Positions 1-11,081 are shown, numbered from the stretch's first letter. The stretch: 64,000 nucleotides of DNA from Chitinophaga sedimenti (GCF_023156195.1 NZ_JAKUKA010000001.1:5084001-5148000), one strand, 5' to 3'. Numbers and translations are program-made. The notes: generated by a model not told the origin, from the letters alone.

Positions 1-23
1 CGCCCCTGTTGGTGAAGGAATCA

Positions 24-311
24 TTATCCCGCTTCCCCCGGGGAAGCGATGATGGTAATCATGTTCCGGATCGGCGCTTCCACTACCAGTTCCCGGTAAT
101 AGAGCGTTTTGGTGTTTCCTGTATTTGGAATGGCTACAGCATGCGTCTTTTTACTCGTGGTAAAATGACTCACACATCCATGGATAGTAATGGTGATGTG
201 TGAAATTCCCTTGCCGCCTGCCTCGTGAATGGTTTTTAGAAATTGGGAAACAATGGAACGCAGCTTTTCTTCGGGAATGGTTGGCCCGTGAATAGTATGC
301 ATCTGCAACAT
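24..311 (-). CDS. Hypothetical protein at window edge, possibly continuing off the window
   Basis: Open frame of 95 codons from ATG to TAA. I recognise no family. The composition looks protein-like (an amphipathic stretch around residues 13-32, then a Thr/Ile/His-rich middle). The frame ends just after a run of five G in coding sense (CCGGGGGAAG, about 35-45). Removing one G keeps the frame open to the window edge, so given the homopolymer errors elsewhere here the stop may be artificial and the gene longer. No neighbour helps assign a role. Confidence 0.35.
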   Translation of the reverse strand: MLQMHTIHGPTIPEEKLRSIVSQFLKTIHEAGGKGISHITITIHGCVSHFTTSKKTHAVAIPNTGNTKTLYYRELVVEAPIRNMITIIASPGEAG

Positions 312-395
312 AAGTGTTTGGTGAACAAAGTGTCTTGGGGGCTATTGGAGTAAAGTTGGGTGGCAGGTTTTGGGTTTTGTTTACGGTTGTGTGTA

Positions 396-640
396 CTATC
401 GGGAACGGTACTTGTTGTTCTCCTCGGCTGTATTATGAAGCAGCTTGTCGAGGATCATCATCATTTTATCTTTCTCGGCATTGCTAAAGGTGTTCTTGCC
501 TTTTGCCTTCCTGTAAAAAAGGTTGCCTCGCTCCATCCGCATTCGGCGCAAATGGCCTCCCTGAAGGCTCTTGGCAGATTCAGCAGGCGGGTGTGCGTGT
601 CCTGAAGGATGTTGCTGGATGAAATTTTTTTAGTTCGCAT
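396..640 (-). CDS. Small putative HTH-type DNA-binding protein, one frameshift
   Basis: ATG at 640 (complement), stop at 396-398, about 81 residues after correction. The translation begins MRTKKISSSNILQDTH and runs through a helix-turn-helix-like segment (FREAICAECGWSEATFYRKA) to a basic, Lys/Asn-rich tail. The frame breaks at an A6 run on the plus strand (515-520); adding one base joins both halves. It is divergent from the regulator at 766. Role unknown; the 'WSEATFYRK' helix looks like a recognition helix, so a small regulator is an inference. Confidence 0.5.
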
Positions 641-765
641 ATTGATAGTTTTTGGTTTAAAATGAGAGTTTCAGTGTCAATCTGTTATTAAAATTCTTAT
701 TTTAATAAAGGTGATGTCATTTTTATGTTTTACTATTTACACAATTATACCAATTTTTATTTACA

Positions 766-1377
766 TTGAGCACTCCTCATAAAAATATTATAAACGAAGG
801 CGCCCGCCTCAGGCAGGTGCTGAAAGATAAGGGTATTAAGGTGATAGACTTCGCGGCGCGCGCAGGTTTCAGTAATCAGATTGCGCATTATTATTTGCGT
901 AAGGAGTCAATAAAGCGTGCAAAGTTGGTTGAGTTTTGTGAGTTTATCAATATAAGTCTTGATGATTTTTATTCATGGCGGCAGCAGCCTGCTACGGATG
1001 AGCCGGAGGAAACGCACCACGGCAAACGGCTTTCTACGCTGATCGATCAAAAGGGTATTAATAAGACGAAGTTGGCAAAACGGGCCGGGCTTAGTCGCCG
1101 CGCGCTTTATAATCTGCTGGAGCGCGAGGTGCTTACCTCCGAACAACTCCGCAAGATTTTACCCGCTTTGGAAATGACCGCCGGCGAATTCTTCAGCCCC
1201 AAAGGTTCGTTATACGACGGCGGGGCCAGTTATAACCAGCCCGAAGCCTGGCGCGAAAAGTACTATCGAAGCCTGGAAGATTACAAATCGTTAACACAGG
1301 AGATTGCCACACTTCGCCAGGAGAATGAACGGTTAAGAGCCACCATCGAATCGATGGGGAGGAGTCCTGATAAATAA
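766..1377 (+). CDS. XRE-like transcriptional regulator with two HTH segments and a C-terminal coiled coil
   Basis: 203 residues starting at TTG; no ATG lies upstream in frame. Two helix-turn-helix-like modules are visible: residues about 12-70 (RLRQVLKDKGIKVIDFAARA) and about 85-145 (LIDQKGINKTKLAKRAGLSR). A short linker and a heptad-rich helix (about 165-198, TQEIATLRQENERLRATIES) follow and probably drive dimerisation. Both modules resemble Cro/C1-type folds. The gene stands alone and divergent from the small HTH-like protein at 396-640. Targets unknown. Confidence 0.7.
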   Translation: MSTPHKNIINEGARLRQVLKDKGIKVIDFAARAGFSNQIAHYYLRKESIKRAKLVEFCEFINISLDDFYSWRQQPATDEPEETHHGKRLSTLIDQKGINKTKLAKRAGLSRRALYNLLEREVLTSEQLRKILPALEMTAGEFFSPKGSLYDGGASYNQPEAWREKYYRSLEDYKSLTQEIATLRQENERLRATIESMGRSPDK

Positions 1378-1378
1378 A

Positions 1379-1407
1379 AAATGCTGTTGTCTTTCACAAC
1401 AGCATTG
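1379..1407 (-). terminator. Hairpin with U-run on the minus strand
   Basis: Eleven-base perfect arms (AATGCTGTTGT / ACAACAGCATT) with a five-base loop lie directly after the regulator stop. Read on the minus strand the hairpin is followed by a run of T, the classic intrinsic terminator form; on the plus strand there is no T-run. It may act weakly in both directions. Confidence 0.5.
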
Positions 1408-1633
1408 CGGTTCTCATAGGTTATAGGGATTGAGGGGAATAGGCTTGTATATCGTCGATGTATAAACGTAATGTTTGGAATCGGATGCAAAATATCATTC
1501 ATATTTGGATTTTTTATATCTGAAGCGGTATTTTATTTTCGAGATGCGGAAAAAGTTTTTTTTTAGTGTGATTCGCAGGTATTTCGCGAAACTTTATATA
1601 TATTAGAGTTTCGATATATTTAAATCCTGTCCT

Positions 1634-2047
1634 ATGAAAAAGACCTTTCTCGCCTTATGCGCATCGTTGCTGTTGATCGCAACCGCCGCCAGGTCTGGTG
1701 ATTCCGGGCCGAAAGATTTTGAAGCTTTCTGGAAAAAACTCCACAACGCCATTATCAAAAAGGATTATAATTCGATCAGTCAGTTCGTGGAATTTCCATT
1801 GGTCGTGGAATTGAAGAAGGAAAATGGCTCTGTGGAAACAGTGAAGCCCGAAAATTTCCGGGATTTTTTCAATCGTTATCTTTCCCGCGAACACGAGGAG
1901 ATTAGCCGTTACGAAGAACTCCGTGCTAAAAAAGAGCTCTCTGAAGAAGATCTGACCCTCATTAACGACGGCTCCGCCACAATTGATGATATGGAGTTTC
2001 AAAAAATCGGCGGCGCACGGAAGCTGGTGTATATTTATGCTGAGTAA
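1634..2047 (+). CDS. Secreted hypothetical protein, about 137 aa
   Basis: Starts with a clear signal peptide (MKKTFLALCASLLLIATAA) and continues as a small charged domain containing FEAFWKKLHNAIIKKDYNSI. That pattern recalls SnoaL/DUF4440-like alpha+beta folds in which an N-terminal helix precedes a short beta barrel, but I cannot confirm the family. It has no lipobox cysteine, so it is probably periplasmic. The gene is monocistronic and precedes carB by about 190 bases. Confidence 0.6.
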   Translation: MKKTFLALCASLLLIATAARSGDSGPKDFEAFWKKLHNAIIKKDYNSISQFVEFPLVVELKKENGSVETVKPENFRDFFNRYLSREHEEISRYEELRAKKELSEEDLTLINDGSATIDDMEFQKIGGARKLVYIYAE

Positions 2048-2157
2048 GATCCTTATCAGTTCTTCATATAAAAGTATATAGGTATAAGAAAAAATCTACT
2101 TCTATCCTTATTTGGGAATTTCTTCAAAATTAATGCGCTGAAAAACTTTTTATCCCG

Positions 2158-2165
2158 TAATTTTG
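2158..2165 (+). promoter_or_regulatory. Bacteroidota -7 box upstream of carB
   Basis: TAATTTTG matches TAnnTTTG exactly and lies about 70 bases before the carB start. I see no convincing TTTG at -33 with proper spacing. Confidence 0.5.
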
Positions 2166-2235
2166 CACGATTTTTTTGTTCATTCGGACACAAGGATCGA
2201 GGTTAGTTTTTCATTTTTCAATCGCAAATTAGAAG

Positions 2236-5046
2236 ATGCCCAAAGACAACTCTATAAAGTCTGTTTTAATTATCGGTTCAGGTCCTATTATTATTGGTCA
2301 GGCCTGCGAATTTGACTATTCCGGCTCCCAGGCGGCGCGTTCGCTTCGGGAAGAAGGGATCAAGGTGATATTGATCAATTCTAATCCGGCCACGATCATG
2401 ACCGATCCCATGATGGCGGATAAGGTGTACCTGCTTCCGCTGACGGTAGAAAGTATCGAACAGATCCGGAGGAAAACCAGATCGACGCCGTACTCCCTAC
2501 AATGGGGGCCAGACAGCACTGAACCTTTGTATGGAGGTAGATGAGCTGGGCATCTGGGAAAGTAAAGGTGTTAAGCTGATTGGCGTAGACGTTAAGGCGA
2601 TCAAAAAGCGGAAGACCGCGAACTGTTCCGCCAGTGGATGATCGAAATCGGTATTCCCGTGGCTCCTGCCAAAACGGCTAACTCGTTCCTGGAAGGCAAA
2701 GAGTTTGCCCAGAGATTGGTTTCCCGCTGGTAATTCGCCCGTCGTTTACGCTCGGTGGTACCGGTGGCGGTTTCGTACATTCCCGCGATGAACTCGACGA
2801 AGCCCCTGGACCGCGGTCTGAAAGCTTCTCCCATCCACGAAGTACTGGTTGAGAAAGCCGTGCTGGGTTGGAAAGAGTTCGAACTGGAACTGCTGCGCGA
2901 TAAAAACGATAATGTAGTGATCATTTGTACCGTGGAGAACTTTGATCCCATGGGCATCCACACCGGCGACTCTATCACCGTGGCGCCTGCTATGACCCTG
3001 AGCGATACTGCGTTCCGGGACATGCGTAATAAAGCGATCATGATGATGCGCGACCTCGGCAACTTCGCCGGTGGTTGTAACGTACAGTTCTCCCTCAATC
3101 CTGAAAATGAGGAACTGATCGCCATCGAGATCAATCCCCGCGTAAGCCGCTCTTCTGCACTGGCTTCCAAAGCAACGGGTTATCCCATCGCCAAAATTGC
3201 CGCTAAGCTGGCGATTGGCTACACCTGGACGAGCTCCAGAATCAAATTACAAAAACAACTTCCGCATATTTTGAGCCCGCGCTCGACTACGTGATCGTTA
3301 AAATGCCACGTTGGAACTTCGATAAGTTCAAAGGCGCCGACGATACACTGGGGCTGCAGATGAAATCGGTGGGTGAAGTAATGGCAATCGGCCGTACTTT
3401 CCCCGAAGCACTGCAAAAGGCTTGTCAGTCGCTCGAAAACGACGCTATCGGTCTTGGTTACTATGGCAAATCACTGATGCGGAATGAACAGCTGATCGAA
3501 AAGCTGAAACGCCCGACCTGGGATCGCGTGTTCCGTATTAAAGACGCACTGATGGAAGGCAACTCCGTGAAGAAGATCCATGAAATGACGTATATCGACC
3601 GTTGGTTCCTGAACCAGATCAACGATATCGTACTCATGGAGAAAAAACTGATGGAGTATGAACTGAACGACGTGCCTGAACTACTCTTGAAAGACGCCAA
3701 AACAATGGGCTTCTCTGACAAGCAACTGGCGCACTTCTTCGGTAACTGTGACGAGCAGGATGTATATGAAAAGCGTAAATCCCGGGCATCGTGCGTACCT
3801 ATAAGATGGTAGACACCTGCTCCGCGGAGTTTGAAGCAAAAACACCTTACTTCTACTCTACATTCGATACACAAAACGAAAGCGTCGTAACAGATAAGAA
3901 AAAGATTATTGTACTCGGTTCCGGTCCTAACAGGATCGGCCAGGGTATTGAGTTCGACTACTGCTGTACGCACGGTCTGCAGGCTATCCAGGAAAGCGGT
4001 TACGAGGCTATCATGGTAAACTGTAACCCTGAAACCGTTTCTACCGACTTCGATATGGCGAACAAGCTGTACTTCGAACCGGTTTTCTGGGAGCACCTGT
4101 GGGAAATCATCGAACTGGAAAAACCAGTAGGTGTGATCGTGCAGTTGGGTGGACAAACTGCGCTGAAACTGGCGAAAACGCTGACCGAGAGAGGTATCAA
4201 AATTATCGGTACTTCCTTCGATAATATGGATATCGCCGAAGATCGCGGTCGCTTCTCCGACATGCTGAAAGAACTGGGTATTCCTTATCCGAAATACGGT
4301 ACCGCATATAATACAGACGATGCTATCGAAGTGGCGAAAGAAGTGGGGTACCCCGTGCTGGTGCGCCCGTCTTACGTACTGGGTGGCCAGCGTATGCGTA
4401 TCGTGATCAACGAGGAAGAGCTGGAAGATTCAGTAGTTAGTCTGCTGCAACACCTGCCAGGCAACAAAATCCTGATCGACCACTTCACGGATCGTTGCCG
4501 GGAGGCGGAAGTAGATGCGATCTTTGATGGCGAAAACTTCCACGTGATGGGCGTTATGGAGCACATTGAGCCTGCAGGTATCCACTCCGGCGACTCTAAC
4601 GCGGTGCTGCCTGCGTTCAACCTCAGCCCGATGGAAGTAACGACTATGGAGTATTATTCTGAAAAGATTGCCCGTGCGTTGAACATCAAAGGTCTGATCA
4701 ACATCCAGTTTGCGATTAAAAATGGCCGGTATTCGTTATCGAAGCCAACCCGCGCGCATCACGCACCACGCCGTTCATCGCAAAGGCCTATCAGGTTCCT
4801 TACCTGAACATCGCCACCAAAATTATGATTGGTGCGAAGAAGCTGACGGATTTCACTATCGAGAAAAAACTCGACGGCTTCGCGATCAAAGAACCGGTAT
4901 TTTCCTTTAATAAGTTCCCTGGTGTGAATAAGGAACTGGGTCCTGAAATGAAATCGACCGGCGAGGCGATCCGTTTCATTAAAGACCTGCGCGATCCTTA
5001 CTTCAGGACTTTATATAAAGAAAAGAGCATGTACCTGAGCAAATAA
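2236..5046 (+). CDS. carB: Carbamoyl-phosphate synthase large subunit, interrupted by eight single-base indels
   Basis: Makes carbamoyl phosphate from bicarbonate, ATP and glutamine-derived ammonia, for pyrimidine and arginine synthesis. Both ATP-grasp halves are recognisable: N-half starts PKDNSIKSVLIIGSGPIIIG, C-half has KKIIVLGSGPNRIGQGIEFD near residue 555. Start ATG at 2236. The frame breaks near 2468, 2504-2508, 2603-2607, 2712, 2803-2806, 3224, 3784-3786 and 4728. Each is explained by one base lost (seven) or gained (one, at 2803) in a run of G, C or A. Correction gives 938 residues, the usual Bacteroidota length, so the gene is almost certainly intact in the organism. carA is not in the window. 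Confidence 0.93.
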
Positions 5047-5067
5047 CTCCAGGTTTACAGATATTAA

Positions 5068-5100
5068 GAAGGTCGGTCTTTTATAAAGGCCGGCCTTTTT
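5068..5100 (+). terminator. Intrinsic terminator after carB
   Basis: A stem pairing AAGGTCGGTC-type sequence with GGCCGGCCTT (two G-U pairs) is followed by TTTTT, 20-50 bases after the carB stop. Confidence 0.7.
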
Positions 5101-5270
5101 ACTTTTAGGTAGATGGCGTCGTTAATTTCATTCTTGTTGTTCTTACACAAATTTTTTTTTCAGGTTGATTTGATCCTTTGAAGGTCGTATCTGTCTTATT
5201 TTTCCGTCGGCAACCTATATTGTAACTATAACACAATTGTAGTGAAACTGACTATTTCTCAACACGTTAT

Positions 5271-7378
5271 ATGAATCCCTTCCCTAATTTTATACTGATT
5301 AAAAAATCAGGCATGTTTGTTACTCAATTTAAACGCGCGCCTTTCGTGCGTTTACTGCCGCCACTGGTGGCAGGCATTCTTCTTCAGCATTATCTACATT
5401 TTACCTTGTTGCCACTGTTTGGGTGTATGGTGCTGGCGACGGTATTGCTGATTAGCATGCAGTTTTGGGGCAAACGGCTTGTATTCGTGCTCAAGTGGGG
5501 CCGGGGAGTATTGGTCTTTTTTTTGAGATAATGGGCTCCCTGGCCCTTTATGTGTACGACGCGCGGAATGGTCCCGGGTGGCTGGGTGGCGTGTTGGCAG
5601 ATAGTAGTGTATTGCAGGCGGTGCTACTGGAACCGCCGGTGGAACGTGCCGCCTCGTGGAAAGTGTTGGCAAGGGTGCAGGCGCAATCGGTGAATGGCAG
5701 GCAAGCTGACTGTTTCGGGAAAGTGTTGCTCTACTTCGCAAAAGACAGCATCGATCTGCAATTGCAGTATGGCAGCCGGTTGTTGCTGTATAACAAGCTG
5801 CAATGCGTCGCGGCAGCGGGTAATCCAGGTGCCTTTGACTACCGTGCTTACTGCGCACGGAATAATATTTTTTACCAGGCCGATCTCCGCAGTGCCGATT
5901 GGCACCTACTGGCGGGCAATGAAGGAAATTGGCTGATGGCGGCGTTGCTGAGGACGAAGCAATATTGTTTGTCGCTGTTGCGAACCTATGTACGTGGCGA
6001 ACAGGCATCCGGTCTGGCGCAGGCGCTGCTGATTGGCTACCGGGAAGAACTTGAGCGCGATATCGTACAAGCCTACACGAATACCGGCGTGGTGCATATC
6101 ATTGCTATTTCCGGCCTCCACCTCGGGCTGATATATGTCAGTCTGCTTTGGCTCCTGCAATGGTTGCCTGAAAAAGTTTGGGTCAACTGGACAAAAGTGT
6201 TGATCATACTCATGGTGTTATGGGGTTTTTCTATTATTACCGGCGCATCGGCTTCGGTACTGCGTTCTGCGGTGATGTTTACCATGATCGCAATTGGTCA
6301 GTTCCTGCTTGCGCGACATACGAACATATATAACACCCTGGCCGCGTCGGCCTTCCTGTTGCTCTGTTATAATCCCTACTTTATTGCGGATGTTGGGTTT
6401 CAGTTGTCGTATCTCGCGGTGTTAAGCATCCTGCTGTTTTACAAACCCATATATGCGTGTTGGGAGCTGAAGTGGGTGTGGACGGATAAGCTATGGCAGA
6501 TGGTGGCGGTATCGCTGGCGGCGCAATTGCTCACCATCCCGGTGTGTTTGTACTACTTTCACCAGTTCCCGAACTTATTTCTATTGGCCAACCTGGTGGC
6601 AGTGCCGTTGTCTACGGCTATTTTATATGGCGAGATATTTCTGGTCATATTTGGCGGCGTGCCGCTGATAGTGGGCTGGTTGGGCAAGGCGGTGGAGTGG
6701 GGGATCATGGTCATGAACTTCGCTGTGGATTGGTTAAACCGGTTGCCTTTCGCGGTAACCGATAACCTTTGGATGAACGGTTACGAGGTGATGCTCTTGT
6801 ATGGATTGACCGGCTGCATAGCCGTGTGGTGGTTGATGAAGCAGAAGTATGCGTTCTTCATTTCCGTGGGAGTGTGGCTTGTGTTGGCTGCGATGCATAC
6901 CGGTAACCAGCTGCGTGCCCAACGGCAAAGACTGTTAATTGTGTACCAATTGCCGCGTCAAAAGCTGGTGGCCCTGGTGGACGGGCAGCGGCAACAACTG
7001 ATAGGCGATACCCTGAGCGCGCAGCAGATGAATTATAGCGTTCGCCCTGTTCAAATGTATTATCGCCTCAAAAATGATAGCGTGGCGTACAGGCGGCTCG
7101 GTAACTTTATTCAATTTTATCATATCCGCCTCGTTATGATCGATGGGCGCGATACTTATCAACTATCTTCCCACAAGCTAAAAACGGATTATATTTTGCT
7201 CTCACATAATCCTCATGTAAGTATCAGGCAGTTAACACAACAATTTGAGTTTTCGGCGGTTATATTTGATGCGTCGAACCATGCGAAACGCATTCAGCAC
7301 TGGAAAAATGACTGCAAGGCGCTAACTTTGCGCAGCTTTTCGGTTCCTGAGCAAGGGGCCTTCGTTTTAAATCTCTAA
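5271..7378 (+). CDS. comEC: ComEC/Rec2-family DNA-uptake channel protein, one frameshift
   Basis: Inner-membrane protein of the competence family, about 702 residues after correction. N-terminal hydrophobic segments are followed by a DUF4131-like soluble domain and then the polytopic Competence core, with the family signature IAISGLHLGLIY (near residue 280). The frame breaks in a T8 run at 5517-5524; a ninth T joins MNPFPNF... to ...FFEIMGSLALYV. The C-terminal soluble part (from about residue 545) lacks the metallo-beta-lactamase HxHxDH motif, as in a number of short ComEC forms. ATG 5313 is an alternative start. purH follows 16 bases downstream. Confidence 0.85.
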
Positions 7379-7394
7379 TTAATTATTACCATTC

Positions 7395-8908
7395 ATGCAA
7401 AAGCAAATTAAATCTGCATTGATCTCCGTGTTCTATAAAGACAACCCGGAGAATATTGTTAAGAAACTCGGAGAACAGGGTGTAACTATCTATTCCACAG
7501 GCGGAACTCAGCAATTTATTGAAGCGCAGGGCGTGAAATGTGTGGCGGTAGAAGATGTTACGGCATATCCTTCTATACTCGGCGGCAGGGTTAAAACCCT
7601 CCACCCTAAAGTGTTTGGTGGCATCCTTGCCCGTCGCGAAAATGCGCAGGATCTTGAGCAACTGGCACAATACGAAATCCCGGAAATCGACCTGGTGATC
7701 GTAGACCTGTATCCTTTTGAAGAAACGGTAAAAAGCACCAAAGAAGAACAGGCTATCATCGAAAAAATCGATATCGGCGGCGTATCCCTGATCCGTGCGG
7801 CTGGTAAAAATTATAAAGACGTAGTGATCGTGGCATCGAAAGATCAGTATGCAGATCTGGAGCAGGTGCTCACCGATGGCAACGGCGCCACTACAATTGA
7901 ACAACGTCGCAGCTTCGCTGCCAAAGCGTTCGAAGTATGTGCGCACTATGACGTGGCCATCGCTGGTTACTTCCTGAACAACGAGTCTACGGATTATTTC
8001 CGGTATCTGCTCCGGCAGGCCAGGTGTTGCGTTACGGAGAAAACCCTCATCAGAAAGGTGTTTTCTACGGTAACCTGAACGACCTGTTCGAGAAACTGCA
8101 CGGCAAGGAACTGTCTTACAACAACCTGGTCGATGTAGACGCCGCCTGCCAGCTGATCGCTGAATTCAGCGACACTACTTTCGCGGTAATCAAACACACT
8201 AACGTTTGTGGTGTTGCTTCCCGTCCGACCCTGGAAGAAGCCTGGAATGCTGCACTGCAAGGTGACAAAGAGAGCGCTTTCGGTGGTGTGCTGGTCTGCA
8301 ATAAAGTGGTAGACGCGGCCACGGCTAAAGGCATTACAGAAATTTTCTTCGAAATATTGATTGCTCCAGGCTTTGAGCCTGCTGCACTGGAAATTCTCCG
8401 GGCGAAAAAGAATCGTATCCTGCTGCAACAGAAACAAACAGTACAAGCTAAACACATGTATAAAAACATGCTGAATGGCGTGCTGGTACAGCAAAACGAT
8501 GAAGGTAGCTTCGTTGAATGGAAAGAAGTGGGCGCGGCAAACAGCACAGCTGCCCAGAAATCCGACCTGGAGTTCGCAAACATTGTATGTAAACACCTGA
8601 AGTCCAATGCAATCGCACTGGTTAAAGATCGTCAGCTGGTAGGTAAAGGCTGTGGCCAGACCTCCCGCATCGACGCGTTAAGGCATGCGATCGAGAAAGC
8701 AGCCCAGTTCAAATTCGACCTGAAGGGCGCTGTGATGGCTTCAGACGCATTCTTTCCTTTCGATGATTGTGTTCGCATTGCTGATGAAGCCGGTATTACT
8801 GCCGTAATTCAGCCAGGAGGTTCTATCCGCGATAACGATTCAATCGAATATTGTAAGCAGCACGGCATGGCGATGGTGGTTACCGGTATGCGCCATTTCC
8901 GTCACTAA
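7395..8908 (+). CDS. purH: Bifunctional AICAR transformylase / IMP cyclohydrolase, one frameshift
   Basis: Catalyses the last two steps of purine synthesis, AICAR to FAICAR to IMP. The MGS-like cyclohydrolase domain comes first (STGGTQQFIEAQGV, GGRVKTLHPKVFGGIL), then the transformylase domain with RYGENPHQKG and the catalytic KHTNVCGVA motif, ending in VTGMRHFRH. The frame breaks at CGG, 8002-8003; a third G restores FRVSAPAGQVLRYGENP. Corrected length is 504 residues, close to family size. It lies 16 bases after comEC and may be cotranscribed with it. Confidence 0.93.
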
Positions 8909-8934
8909 ACGGATTATAACAAGCTGATTTTATA

Positions 8935-9003
8935 AGCCGGCTAAAGGCACAGCAGATGGACACCCTCGGGCACATCGCGTTGTGTTTTTAGCCGGCCTTT
9001 TTT
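8935..9003 (+). terminator. Intrinsic terminator after purH
   Basis: AGCCGGCTAAA and TTTAGCCGGC form a perfect ten-base stem around a long loop (about 40 bases), followed by CTTTTTT. Confidence 0.6.
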
Positions 9004-9103
9004 GAAATGTAGAGCCGACCCACCGGCATCTCACCCCAATTGCATAAATATTACCGGAAATTTTATACTATTGCCACTGAGAGATGAACTTTTGCGCCAA
9101 CAT

Positions 9104-9688
9104 ATGAAGCCTGATGCAGACGATGCTGCGTTGGTCCGGGAATACAAGGCTAATGGACAGCTGGACACCCTAGCGGCGCTGTATCAACGCTACATGGACC
9201 TTGTCTATGGTGTGTGTCTTAAGTATCTCGACCCGGAAACTGCCCGTGACGAAGTGATGCAGATTTTCGAAACGCTGATAACCAAGCTACAACAGCACGA
9301 AGTTCAGAATTTCAAGAGCTGGCTCCACGTGCTTACCCGTAACCACTGCCTTATGAAACTGCGCGCCGCAAAAGGCCGCGAAGGACTCGAAGTGCCGTAC
9401 GATGAACGGCCGGTTATGGAAAACGAAGAAAAATATCATCATGCAGAAGAAAATGGCCCTGGTCTTGAAAACAACCTGCAGGCCATGGAGAAATGTCTTG
9501 AAACGCTGCCCGAGGAACAAAAAAGAAGTGTAGACCTGTTCTTTCTACAGGAAAAAAGCTACCGGGAAGTGGAAGCGCTGACGGGCTATGACATCAAAAA
9601 AGTAAAAAGTTATATACAAAACGGCAAAAGGAACCTGAAGCTTTGCATGGAAAAACAGGCACTTAAAGCGGAAGGAGGTGTGAAATGA
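9104..9688 (+). CDS. ECF-family RNA polymerase sigma factor
   Basis: 194 residues from ATG 9104 (MKPDADDAALV); an in-frame extension upstream shows no sigma-like sequence and is not used. Region 2 is seen in LAALYQRYMDLVYGVCLKYL and region 4 in LPEEQKRSVDLFFLQEKSYR followed by a helix-turn-helix. The stop overlaps the next start by four bases (ATGA), so the two products are probably translationally coupled, as usual for a sigma factor and its anti-sigma partner. The regulon is unknown. Confidence 0.9.
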   Translation: MKPDADDAALVREYKANGQLDTLAALYQRYMDLVYGVCLKYLDPETARDEVMQIFETLITKLQQHEVQNFKSWLHVLTRNHCLMKLRAAKGREGLEVPYDERPVMENEEKYHHAEENGPGLENNLQAMEKCLETLPEEQKRSVDLFFLQEKSYREVEALTGYDIKKVKSYIQNGKRNLKLCMEKQALKAEGGVK

Positions 9689-11081
9689 CGGAAAAAGGCA
9701 AACATATAACCCCCACTGCGGAACTCATCCGGCTTTACCACGAAGGAAAGCTGGATGACCGGACAATGCACGACCTGGAAAAACAGGCGCTGGACGACCC
9801 ATTCCTGGCAGACGCGCTGGATGGTTTTGCCGCCGCTCCCGCCGCCGCGGAGCCACAACACATAGAAGATTTACAAGCCCGGCTGGCAAAAAGAGTCAAT
9901 TCTCAACAGGGAGGGCGCGTACGCCGGATAAGTTATTATTGGGCGGCAGCGGCAGTCTCACTGCTCGTCATCACCGCCGGTTTGTTCTGGATGATGCAGG
10001 CACCGCAAGAGAAAGGTGTAGTGGCCAAGCAGCTAACAATAGAAAATCACCAGGAGGCCGATACCGGTAATCGCAACATGCTGAAGAATGGAGTAGTGCG
10101 GGATACGGCATCTGTTGCATTAAGCAGTGCTGCCGAATCTGCAGGTGAGCTCGGTCCTGTAGTAACACAGGAAAAGGTAGTGCCCGCGCCCGTCGTAACA
10201 GCAAAAGATGCGCCGGTGGCAGCAGCTGCGGAAGCGAAAAGCGAAGATTACCAGGGTTTTGCGGATGCAGTGCCGTCGGTCCCCAAAAAAGAAATGCGTA
10301 TTGACACGGCCACAGCAGCGAATATGCCCCGTAGGCAGCAGGCATTGGCGGCAAGAGAAGTTGAAAGCCGCGAAAAGGCATATACTGCAAGTATCCTGCG
10401 GGATAGTATGATGTCGAAAAATGCCTTTGCCACCGGGATAAACGCAAACGGTCAGCGATTCCAGCAGAATATCGTGCAGGGCCGTGTAACCGATGCCAGC
10501 AACAATCCATTGCCCGGCGTTACCGTGTTCCAGAAGAATAGACGCAATGGCGTGGTAACCGACAATCTCGGTAATTTCCGCATGCAGCTGGATACGGGAA
10601 GAACCGCATCGCTGGCAGTAAATTATGTGGGGTATGACAAACAGGAGGTCGCGTTAAGGCCAGGCGATAATAACCTAAGCATCGTCCTGAATGAAAGTCA
10701 TAACGCATTAAGCGAAGTGGTAACGGTTGGTTACGGAGCCCAGATGAAAAAAATGGAGCGCCCATTCAACCTCCCCGTCCAAAAGATGGTTTTGAGGAAT
10801 ATGATGACTATCTCGCCGCCAACACGCAGTACTCCCAGCATATGCGACTGGTCGGCGTAAATGACAGCGTACAGGTGTCGTTTGATGTAACACGTGACGG
10901 TAGATTGGAAAATTTCAGGATAGAGAAGGGGTCAGGACTGGCTACAGAAGTAGACAAAGCCGCCCGTGCGGAAGCTATCCGCGTGATTAAAGAGGGCCCG
11001 AAGTGGGCACCCGCATCAAACCATAAAAAGACAAGGGTAAAGATATTTGTGAGGTTCCGCCCCGCGAAAAAGCAAGAATAA
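9685..11081 (+). CDS. Membrane anti-sigma protein fused to a carboxypeptidase-regulatory-like domain and a TonB-like C-terminus, one frameshift
   Basis: 465 residues after correction. Cytosolic N-terminus (1-80) with an anti-sigma-like start (LIRLYHEGKLDDRTMHDLEK), one transmembrane helix (about 84-104), a low-complexity Ala/Glu/Val periplasmic linker, a CarboxypepD_reg-like beta domain (about 262-340, VQGRVTDASNNPLPGVTV), the SusC-type box LSEVVTVGYG (about 345), and a TonB C-terminal-like domain (about 375-465, VQVSFDVTRDGRLENFRI). The frame breaks in A7 at 10746-10752; an eighth A joins the halves. It probably sequesters the overlapping sigma factor and relays an envelope signal. Its stop abuts the convergent lutB stop. 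Confidence 0.8.

Noticed and set aside
360..605. Plus-strand open frame of about 81 codons
   Set aside because: Composition is not protein-like and the opposite strand carries a better candidate (396-640) that resembles an HTH protein.
1281..1502. Minus-strand open frame of 73 codons over the XRE gene's end
   Set aside because: It lies across a hairpin and an AT-rich gap, with no start signal or family-like sequence.
2236..5046. carB as a true pseudogene
   Set aside because: All eight breaks are one-base homopolymer changes, and the corrected protein is full length with motifs intact.
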